In this document: piece by piece, positions 13,923-19,601 of the stretch
How the letters are laid out: the number at the start of each line of letters is the position of its first letter
Position numbering within the stretch: position 1 is the stretch's first letter
Source of the DNA: JACCXJ01 sp052387115
GTDB lineage: Bacteria > Pseudomonadota > Gammaproteobacteria > JACCXJ01
Direction of reading: 5' to 3'
Assembly (NCBI GenBank): GCA_052387115.1
Contig: JBQTJM010000060.1
Coordinates: forward strand, 1 to 19,601
DNA length: 19,601 nucleotides
Notes under the pieces: model-generated
Database searches by the model: none
The model's input: only the letters and a program-made list of their open reading frames with translations
What the model was told of the DNA's origin: nothing
Position numbers and translations under genes: made by a program

Positions 13923-14060
13923 CTACCCCCTCCATCGGTATATCCAGGCCATCGGTGTATCCAGGAATATCAGATCACGTGGAGACGTCCTCCTAAACTG
14001 CGGCGCGTTGGTGGCGACGGCCCGGTAAACCGCCAGCGCCACGACCAGTGTGGTGAGCAC
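13923..14060 (-). CDS. Possible small single-pass membrane protein after trpC
   Basis: Unrecognised, 45 codons from GTG 14060. GGGAGAGG lies close upstream. The start LTTLVVALAVYRAVA is hydrophobic and could form one TM helix, with a basic stretch (RRTSPRD) after it. The codons look GC-biased only in the first half. The second half runs through a 17-base tandem repeat. It starts 25 bases after the trpC stop on the same strand. It may be a real small gene, the tail of a lost membrane protein gene, or chance. Confidence 0.25.
   Translation of the reverse strand: MLTTLVVALAVYRAVATNAPQFRRTSPRDLIFLDTPMAWIYRWRG
13934..13965. repeat. Two near-identical 15-base copies at a 17-base period
   Basis: ATCGGTATATCCAGG (13934-13948) and ATCGGTGTATCCAGG (13951-13965) differ at one base and are separated by CC. 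They lie between the msrB and trpC ends, where genes converge. The cause may be slippage or a paired binding site. Confidence 0.8.
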
Positions 14061-14084
14061 CGCGCCTCTCCCGGAGATTAGCTA

Positions 14085-14879
14085 TTAGCCGAACAGTTCC
14101 CTGAGCTTCGCGCCGGGATCGGCTGCGGCCATGAACGATTCCCCGACCAGAAAAGCGTTCACACCGTTGCGCCGTAAGCGGGCCACCTCCTCGACGGTGC
14201 AGATGCCGCTTTCCGTCACGACCGTGCGATCGGGAAAGACATCGACCAAGAGGTCCAAGGTCGTCTGGATGTCGGTTTGGAAAGTGCATAGATCACGGTT
14301 GTTGATGCCGATGAGCGGGGTGCGCAGCATGAGGGCCCGCTCTAGTTCCTCGCGGTCGTGGACCTCGGGCAGGACGTCCATGCCGAGCGTCTGGGCCAGG
14401 CCCGCAAGTTCCTGGAGGCGAGCGTCCGAGAGGCCCGCCACGATGAGGAGCACACAGTCCGCCCCCAGCAGGCGTGATTCGTAGATCTGGTAGGGGTCGA
14501 TCATGAAGTCCTTGCGCAGGACCGGCAAGGCGCAAGCGGCGCGGGCCTCCCCGAGGTGTAGGTCGGCCCCTTGGAAATACCGGACATCGGTCAGTACCGA
14601 GAGACAGGTGGCCCCGGCCCCGGCGTAGGCCCGCGCCAGAGATGCGGGGTCATAATCCTCCCGGATCACACCCCGGCTCGGGGATGTCTTCTTGCTTTCG
14701 GCGATGACGGCGGGCCGGCCTTCCCTGACGCGCCGAGCGATGGCTGCCGCGAAACCGCGCGGCGGCGATGCCGAGGCGGCCAGGGCCTTGACCTCGGCGA
14801 GTGACAAGCGCGCCTGTCGCTCGGCTACCTCGTGTGCTTTATGAGTCAGGATCTCCCGCAGGACGTCGTGCTCGGGCAT
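14085..14879 (-). CDS. trpC: Indole-3-glycerol-phosphate synthase
   Basis: A 264-residue (beta/alpha)8 barrel, full family length for a single-function TrpC. It closes the ring of carboxyphenylamino-deoxyribulose phosphate, with loss of CO2 and water, to give indole-3-glycerol phosphate. Active-site motifs are IAESKKTSPSRG (59-70), RKDF with catalytic Lys123 (122-125), PEVH with Glu172 (171-174), INNRDL (192-197), ESGI (223-226) and VGES (245-248). The ATG at 14879 has no clear Shine-Dalgarno. It lies 44 bases after rimO on the same strand and could be part of the prlC-SH3-rimO-trpC transcript. No other trp gene is within the window, so it is separated from at least trpA, trpB, trpD and trpE here. 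Confidence 0.95.
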   Translation of the reverse strand: MPEHDVLREILTHKAHEVAERQARLSLAEVKALAASASPPRGFAAAIARRVREGRPAVIAESKKTSPSRGVIREDYDPASLARAYAGAGATCLSVLTDVRYFQGADLHLGEARAACALPVLRKDFMIDPYQIYESRLLGADCVLLIVAGLSDARLQELAGLAQTLGMDVLPEVHDREELERALMLRTPLIGINNRDLCTFQTDIQTTLDLLVDVFPDRTVVTESGICTVEEVARLRRNGVNAFLVGESFMAAADPGAKLRELFG

Positions 14880-14923
14880 GGGATACTCGGTCGGGGTTCA
14901 AACCACTCGCGAAGCCGGCATGA

Positions 14924-16267
14924 CTAATAGACAGCCCCACAGACGTCATAGTCCCCGGCCTCGTCGACCAGCACCCGGCAGCGGTCTCCCGCGCGCAGGC
15001 CGTGCGCATCGCGGATATAGACCTTACCGTCGATCTCGGGGGCGTCGGCGAAACTGCGGGCCGTTGCCTGACCGTCTGCCACCTCGTCCACCAATACCTC
15101 CATGCTTTGTCCGATCCTGGCGCGGAGGCGCTCGCGGCTGATCCGAAGTTGGGTCTGCATGAGGCGGTGGTAACGCGCCTCTTTGACCTCCGGGGGAACG
15201 GGATCGGGCAGGTCGTTGGCCTTCGCCCCGTCCACGGGGGAGTACTGAAAGCAACCCACGCGGTCGAGTTGCGCGGCCGACAGGAAATCGAGGAGGACCT
15301 CGAAATCAGTCTCGGTCTCTCCGGGGAAACCGACGATGAAGGTACTGCGTAGCGCGATCTCGGGGCACACCAAGCGCCACGCCTCGATGCGTCGGAGTGT
15401 GTCCTCGGCCGCTGCGGGACGGCGCATGCGCTTGAGGATCCGGGGGCTCCCGTGCTGGAACGGTATGTCGAGATAAGGCAGGACCAATCCCTCGGCCATG
15501 AGCGGGATGAGATCATCGACATGGGGATAGGGATAGACGTAGTGCAGCCGCACCCACACGCCCAGCTCACCCAGGCCGCGCGCCAGATCGTAGACGTGAC
15601 TCCGCCAGGTGCGGCCGTGCCACGCGTCCGTGCGATGATGGAGATCGACACCGTAGGCGCTGGTGTCCTGCGAGATCACCAGGAGCTCCTGGACCCCTGC
15701 GGCCACCAGGCGCTCGGCCTCGCGGAGCACCTCGCCGATCGGGCGGCTCTGTAGCCGGCCCCGCAGCGCGGGGATGATGCAGAAGCTGCAGCGATGGTCG
15801 CAGCCCTCGGATATCTTGAGGTAGGCGTAGTGGCGCGGCGTCAGCTTCACGCCCTGGGGCGGGAGGAGGTCCAGGAACGGGTCATGGCGTGGTGGGAGAA
15901 AGCGATGTACCGCGCCCACCAATTCCTCATAGCGTTGCGGGCCCGTGATCGCCAGGACCTCGGGGAACCGCACGCGGATCCTGTCGGCGCGGGCCCCCAG
16001 GCAGCCGGTCACGATCACGCGCCCGTTCTCCGCCAGGGCCTCATCGATGGCGCAGAGCGACTCATCGATCGCGGCCTCGATAAACCCACAGGTGTTGACG
16101 ACCACGAGATCGGCGTCTTCATAGCTCGGCGCGATCCCATAGCCCTCGGCCCGGAGCTGGGTCAGGATGCGTTCCGAGTCCACCAGGGCCTTGGGACAGC
16201 CCAGGCTCACGAAGCCGATGCGCGGGTGGGGTTCCGTCATGGAGGAGTGTTCGGCGGGACTGGTCAT
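14924..16267 (-). CDS. rimO: Ribosomal protein S12 methylthiotransferase RimO
   Basis: 447 residues from ATG 16267, or 438 from ATG 16240 (numbering below is from 16240). It is a radical-SAM enzyme that methylthiolates the conserved aspartate of ribosomal protein S12. The N-terminal domain holds the second cluster ligands Cys15, Cys51 and Cys80. The radical-SAM motif C147-x3-C151-x2-C154 is in SEGCDHRCSFCIIP. The C-terminal part is the TRAM domain. The sequence follows E. coli RimO closely (RIGFVSLGCPKALVDSERI). I favour 16267 because its ATG overlaps the stop of the upstream SH3 gene as ATGA, a coupling arrangement. Neither start has a good Shine-Dalgarno. Confidence 0.95.
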   Translation of the reverse strand: MTSPAEHSSMTEPHPRIGFVSLGCPKALVDSERILTQLRAEGYGIAPSYEDADLVVVNTCGFIEAAIDESLCAIDEALAENGRVIVTGCLGARADRIRVRFPEVLAITGPQRYEELVGAVHRFLPPRHDPFLDLLPPQGVKLTPRHYAYLKISEGCDHRCSFCIIPALRGRLQSRPIGEVLREAERLVAAGVQELLVISQDTSAYGVDLHHRTDAWHGRTWRSHVYDLARGLGELGVWVRLHYVYPYPHVDDLIPLMAEGLVLPYLDIPFQHGSPRILKRMRRPAAAEDTLRRIEAWRLVCPEIALRSTFIVGFPGETETDFEVLLDFLSAAQLDRVGCFQYSPVDGAKANDLPDPVPPEVKEARYHRLMQTQLRISRERLRARIGQSMEVLVDEVADGQATARSFADAPEIDGKVYIRDAHGLRAGDRCRVLVDEAGDYDVCGAVY

Positions 16268-16971
16268 ATGCGAAAACCGCCGTGCCTGCGCCGCTGCAGG
16301 TAATCGGCCGCGTAAGCACCGAGCGCGACCCCCAGGACTAGGATGAGAAAAACGACGCCCGTGATCTCGGCTTTCATGAGAGCCAGCGCCGTACGCACGG
16401 CCGGCCACCCCTCGGTTGGGTCCGATGGCGGCGCGGTGGGTGCGACGGACTGGGCAACCGTTCGCGATGGGCCCGCGCTCGCACAGGCGCTCTCGGCCTC
16501 GCGGAGCTTGCGCGCTAGCTCGGCGTGCCTGTCGCGTTCGGCGGCGCACCGATCGAGCCGCGCGCCGTACGGGGATGCCGCGCGATCACCCGGTTCGGCC
16601 GCGGTGTTCGCGAGCTGCGTCTTCAGCAGTTGGTTCTCCTCTTTGATCTCTCGCTTCTCATCTTCGAGGATTGCCACCACGAGGCGCGCGGGCATTTCCG
16701 TCATCAGGTAATCGCCTTCGACCCAACCCGTTTCGCCCGCCGGGCCGCGCACCCGCGCCATCGAGCCTTTGCGTTCCAGGACTTGGAGCTTGGTTCCGGT
16801 CGGGAACGCATGGGTGAGCGGGCTCTTGGGTTTGGGGTCTCGATGCGCGCCGGCGACGAGTCTGTCGATCACGTAGACCGACTCGGGCATCGATTTCGGA
16901 GCCGTTTGCGAGGCTGCGGGGTCGGATGCGCATGCCAGTAGGCAAACTGCGATCTGGCCGAACCGTCGCAT
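16264..16971 (-). CDS. SH3-like/coiled-coil/TM membrane protein (TIGR04211/YgiM-like)
   Basis: 235 residues from ATG 16971. The order is a signal peptide (about 1-21, cleavage near PAASQT), a bacterial SH3-like domain (about 32-90: VIDRLVAGAHRDPK, GTKLQVLERKG, GPAGETGWVEGDYL), a coiled-coil region (about 98-165, EDEKREIKEENQLLKTQLAN and a second helical stretch), a proline-rich linker and one TM helix (about 203-222) with a short basic tail. This matches the TIGR04211/YgiM layout. The function is not established; SH3-like domains often bind cell-wall or protein partners. It follows prlC after an 8-base gap and overlaps rimO's likely start (ATGA). The open frame further upstream is prlC shadow. 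Confidence 0.82.
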   Translation of the reverse strand: MRRFGQIAVCLLACASDPAASQTAPKSMPESVYVIDRLVAGAHRDPKPKSPLTHAFPTGTKLQVLERKGSMARVRGPAGETGWVEGDYLMTEMPARLVVAILEDEKREIKEENQLLKTQLANTAAEPGDRAASPYGARLDRCAAERDRHAELARKLREAESACASAGPSRTVAQSVAPTAPPSDPTEGWPAVRTALALMKAEITGVVFLILVLGVALGAYAADYLQRRRHGGFRI

Positions 16972-16979
16972 CGAGGGTA

Positions 16980-19019
16980 TCAGGCCGCCAGTCCCAGATG
17001 CCTCAACAGGGGCTCTATGCTCGGCTTGCGACCTCGAAACGCGATGAACAGATCCATGGGATCCCGGGAGCCGCCTTGTTCCAACACCGTGTGCAGAAAC
17101 TCCGCGCCGGTGGGCCGATCGAAGACCCCACGTTCCTCGAACTTGGAGTAGGCATCGGCGGCCAGCACCTCGGCCCATTTGTAGCTGTAATAACCGGCGG
17201 CGTACCCGCCGGCGAAGATATGCGCGAACCCATGCTGGAAGCGGTTGAAGGCCGGCGGTTTGACCACCGCGACCTGGTCGCGAACCCGGTCCAGGACCGC
17301 CTGGATCGCGGCACCGTCGTAGGGCCCGGTCAGCCTATGCAGGCGGAAGTCGAACAGCGCGAATTCGATCTGTCTCAGCATCTGCAGGCCGGACTGGAAG
17401 TTCCGTGCGTCCTGCATGCGCTCGAGCAGATCGGGGCCGAGCGGCTCGCCGGTCTCGTAGTGGCCGCTGATGACATCCAAGGCCGCGCGCTCCCAGCACC
17501 AGTTTTCCATGAACTGGCTCGGCAGCTCGACCGCGTCCCAGGGGACGCCGTTGATCCCGGCGATGCTCGGGTAGTCCACCTTCGTCAGGAGATGGTGGAG
17601 GCCGTGGCCGAACTCGTGGAACAGGGTGACGACCTCGTTGTGCGTCAAGAGCGCGGGCTTATCGCCGACCGGGGGTGTGAAGTTGCAGGTCAGGTAAGCG
17701 ACCGGCGTCTGCAGGCCTTCGGGGCCGCGGCGCCGCACGATGCACTCATCCATCCAGGCCCCGCCACGCTTGTGAGGTCTGGCATAGAGGTCGAGGTAGA
17801 ACCTGCCCCGCTGCGCCCCGTCCGGGTCGTGGACCTCGAAGAACCGCACATCGGGGTGCCAGACCTCGACCTCCGCGCACCGATGAATGGCGATGCCGTA
17901 GAGCCTACGGGCGACGGTGAAGAGACCTTCCAGCACCTTCGGTACCGGGAAGAAGGGACGGAGCGCTTCCTGTGAGAGGCTGTAACGCGCCTGCCGGAGC
18001 TTCTCCGAATAGTAGGGGAGGTCCCATGCCTCCAGGCATTTGGCCCCATGCGCGTCGCGGGCGTAGATCGAGAGCTCATCGATCTCGCGTAGGGCCAGGG
18101 ATCGCGCCCGGTGTGCCAGATCCTCGAGGAACGACACGACCTCGGTGGGGTCCTTGGCCATCCTGGGAACGAGCGAATACTGGGCGAAGTCCTGAAAGCC
18201 GAGGAGGCGAGCGAGATCCCGTCGCAGGCTCAGGATCTCGACCATGGACTCGGTATTGTCGAAGCGCCCGGCGTGGGGTCCCTGGTCCGAGGCGCGCGTC
18301 GTATAGGCCTCATACATCTCACGGCGCAAGTCGCGGTCGTCGGCATAGGTCAGGACCGGCCCATAGGATGGGTGCTCCAGTGTCAGGAGGAAGCCCGGGA
18401 GGCCCTCCCGCTGCGCCGTCTGGCGCGCCAGTGCCAGGGCGGTCTCGGGGAGGCCGGCGAGGTGGGAAGGGTCGGACAGGTGTCGCTTCCAGGCCTGTGT
18501 CGCGTCGAGGAGTCGCTCTTCGAAGCCCGCCTCTAGACGTGTGAGGCGCTGCCGTATCTCACGATAGCGCTCGCGGTCGGGGCCTTGGAGCTCGATCCCG
18601 GAGAGGCGGAAGTCCCGTAAGGCGTTGTCGATGATCCTGCGCTCGGCGATCCCGAGCCGCTCGTATTCGCCATCGTCTTTGACCTGCCGGTAGGCCCGGT
18701 ACAGGCCCTCGTGCTGGCCGAGCTCGGTGTGGTAGTCCGAGAGCTTGGTCAGGCATGCCCCGTAGGCCTGGCGCAGGGGCTCGCTGTCGGCGACACCGTG
18801 CAGGTGTTTGATCGGCGACCAGACCCGGTTGAGACGGTCCCCGATCGCCTCCAGCGGTGCCAAGGTGGCGGCCCAGGTGTGTCCGCCCGGCGCCTCGACG
18901 AGCGTTCGGATCGCCGTGCGGTTTTTACCGAGGACCACGTCGATCGCGGGCTCGGCGTGACCCGGTGCGATTTGCCCGAAGGCCGGCAGGCCGGCGGTAT
19001 TCAAGAGCGGATTGTCCAT
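16980..19019 (-). CDS. prlC: Oligopeptidase A (M3 family metallopeptidase)
   Basis: A 679-residue cytoplasmic zinc peptidase, matching the length of E. coli oligopeptidase A (about 680). It degrades short peptides, including cleaved signal peptides. The HEFGH zinc motif is at 468-472 in TLFHEFGHGLHH. The third zinc ligand lies in the following DAVELPSQFMENW stretch. Other family marks are HPDVRFFEVHD and the C-terminal GGYAAGYYSYKWAEVLAAD. I start at ATG 19019 (MDNPLLNTAGLP), the normal family start. The open frame runs further upstream through the antisense of bacterioferritin, which is not part of it. It is divergent from bacterioferritin, with 127 bases between. Confidence 0.95.
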   Translation of the reverse strand: MDNPLLNTAGLPAFGQIAPGHAEPAIDVVLGKNRTAIRTLVEAPGGHTWAATLAPLEAIGDRLNRVWSPIKHLHGVADSEPLRQAYGACLTKLSDYHTELGQHEGLYRAYRQVKDDGEYERLGIAERRIIDNALRDFRLSGIELQGPDRERYREIRQRLTRLEAGFEERLLDATQAWKRHLSDPSHLAGLPETALALARQTAQREGLPGFLLTLEHPSYGPVLTYADDRDLRREMYEAYTTRASDQGPHAGRFDNTESMVEILSLRRDLARLLGFQDFAQYSLVPRMAKDPTEVVSFLEDLAHRARSLALREIDELSIYARDAHGAKCLEAWDLPYYSEKLRQARYSLSQEALRPFFPVPKVLEGLFTVARRLYGIAIHRCAEVEVWHPDVRFFEVHDPDGAQRGRFYLDLYARPHKRGGAWMDECIVRRRGPEGLQTPVAYLTCNFTPPVGDKPALLTHNEVVTLFHEFGHGLHHLLTKVDYPSIAGINGVPWDAVELPSQFMENWCWERAALDVISGHYETGEPLGPDLLERMQDARNFQSGLQMLRQIEFALFDFRLHRLTGPYDGAAIQAVLDRVRDQVAVVKPPAFNRFQHGFAHIFAGGYAAGYYSYKWAEVLAADAYSKFEERGVFDRPTGAEFLHTVLEQGGSRDPMDLFIAFRGRKPSIEPLLRHLGLAA

Positions 19020-19087
19020 CGGGGCGGGGGCGTACGGTCTGCGTACCGGAGTGAAACGGGCGAACACTTTAACACGCGGCCATCCGC

Positions 19088-19117
19088 CTGGCACGCGGGC
19101 CGGCGGGGGGCTAGAAT
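19088..19117 (+). promoter_or_regulatory. Candidate sigma70-type promoter for bacterioferritin
   Basis: CTGGCA (19088-19093, 4 of 6) is followed by an 18-base spacer and TAGAAT (19112-19117, 5 of 6). The predicted start site is about 23 bases before the ATG. No Fur-box-like palindrome was evident by eye. Confidence 0.45.
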
Positions 19118-19146
19118 TCCAGGCGGGCGAGTTCCAGGGGAACCAC

Positions 19147-19601
19147 ATGAAAAGCGATGCCAAGGTACTCGAGTACCTCAACCGGGTGCTGAAGAACGAG
19201 ATCACCGCCATCAACCAGTACTTCCTGCACGCGCGGATGTTCAAGAACCGGGGCTTCCATGCGCTGTGCGAGTACGAGCACAAGGAATCGGTGGATGAGA
19301 TGAAGCACGCCGATACGCTCATCGAGCGTATCCTGTTCCTCGAGGGCCTGCCGAACCTCCAGGACATCGGCAAGCTCATGATCGGCGAAGACGTGCAGGA
19401 CATGCTCGCCTGCGATCTCAAGCTCGAGATGAGCTCCCTGCCGGTCCTGCTCGAGGCGATCGCCTTCTGTGAGACGACGCAGGATTACACCTCGCGGGAG
19501 ATCCTGGAGACGATCCTGGAAGGCGAGGAGGAGCACATCGATTGGCTGGAGACACAGTTGGAGCTGGTCGATAAGGTCGGACTACCCAACTACCTGCAAT
19601 C
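19147..19601 (+). CDS. bfr: Bacterioferritin, C-terminus runs off the window
   Basis: 151 codons are visible of about 158. It is an iron-storage ferritin of 24 subunits with haem at subunit interfaces. The ATG at 19147 follows AGGGG (19136-19140). Diiron ferroxidase ligands match E. coli Bfr: Glu18, Glu51, His54, Glu94, and Glu127/His130 in EEEHIDW. Met52, the haem ligand, is in SVDEMKHAD. Segments INQYFLHARMFKN and ERILFLEGLPNLQD are typical. The last visible residues are NYLQ, and the stop lies beyond the edge. It is divergent from prlC and is probably iron-regulated in most bacteria, but no Fur site is obvious here. Confidence 0.93.
   Translation, partial: MKSDAKVLEYLNRVLKNEITAINQYFLHARMFKNRGFHALCEYEHKESVDEMKHADTLIERILFLEGLPNLQDIGKLMIGEDVQDMLACDLKLEMSSLPVLLEAIAFCETTQDYTSREILETILEGEEEHIDWLETQLELVDKVGLPNYLQ

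Noticed and set aside
19089..19105. Sigma54 promoter before bacterioferritin (TGGCACG)
   Set aside because: The required GC element (TTGC) at the proper spacing is absent; CCGGC is there instead.
16980..19421. prlC extended upstream to give an 813-residue protein
   Set aside because: The extra part is antisense to bacterioferritin. Family members start at MDNPLL-type sequence and have about 680 residues.

Overview
The window is GC-rich chromosomal DNA with strong GC bias at third codon positions. The proteins (NADP isocitrate dehydrogenase, RimO, oligopeptidase A, bacterioferritin, ExbB/ExbD) look most like those of Gammaproteobacteria. A SorAB-type sulfite dehydrogenase pair suggests a sulfur-oxidising or sulfite-detoxifying lineage (Chromatiales or Acidiferrobacterales-like). 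This placement is an inference from protein motifs; there is no rRNA gene in the window. I found no tRNA, rRNA, CRISPR array, prophage or complete insertion sequence.

Layout. (1) 1-620 is a small scrambled accessory segment. It holds the start of a REP-associated tyrosine transposase (RAYT), a REP-like GTAG hairpin just upstream of it, an AAA ATPase gene cut off exactly at that REP, and a 41-base near-perfect palindrome. (2) 683-2591 has a fumarylacetoacetate-hydrolase-family gene with a possible small ORF after it, diverging from a glutathione S-transferase gene. (3) 2659-4184 holds a secreted pentapeptide-repeat protein, a two-helix DUF4231 (SLATT-like) membrane protein and a stub that begins like a TIR domain. 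It may be the eroded remains of a conflict or signalling locus. (4) 4156-6566 carries a secreted PEBP-like protein and an isocitrate dehydrogenase fused to a C-terminal CBS pair. (5) 6708-8522 is a sorA-sorB pair split by a 188-base MITE-like element inserted at the sorA stop codon. (6) 8593-11644 runs on the minus strand: SRPBCC protein, HbpS/GlcG-like protein, a secreted glycine-rich protein with a terminator, and a lipoprotein L,D-transpeptidase with LysM and SPOR domains. (7) 11718-13876 holds exbB-exbD (ATGA overlap), a convergent DUF1499 gene and msrB. (8) 13923-19019 is a compact minus-strand cluster, prlC, an SH3/coiled-coil/TM protein, rimO and trpC, with a possible small membrane ORF at its end. 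(9) Bacterioferritin starts at 19147 and runs off the window.

Most genes are core metabolism or housekeeping: TCA cycle, tryptophan synthesis, ribosomal protein modification, peptide turnover, cell wall, iron storage and methionine sulfoxide repair. The parts that stand out are the Icd-CBS fusion, the MITE-like insertion between sorA and sorB, the REP/RAYT junction that truncates an ATPase, and the pentapeptide/DUF4231/TIR-remnant cluster. I did not find an intact, clearly new multi-gene system. Several long open frames opposite real genes are codon-bias artefacts and are left out.
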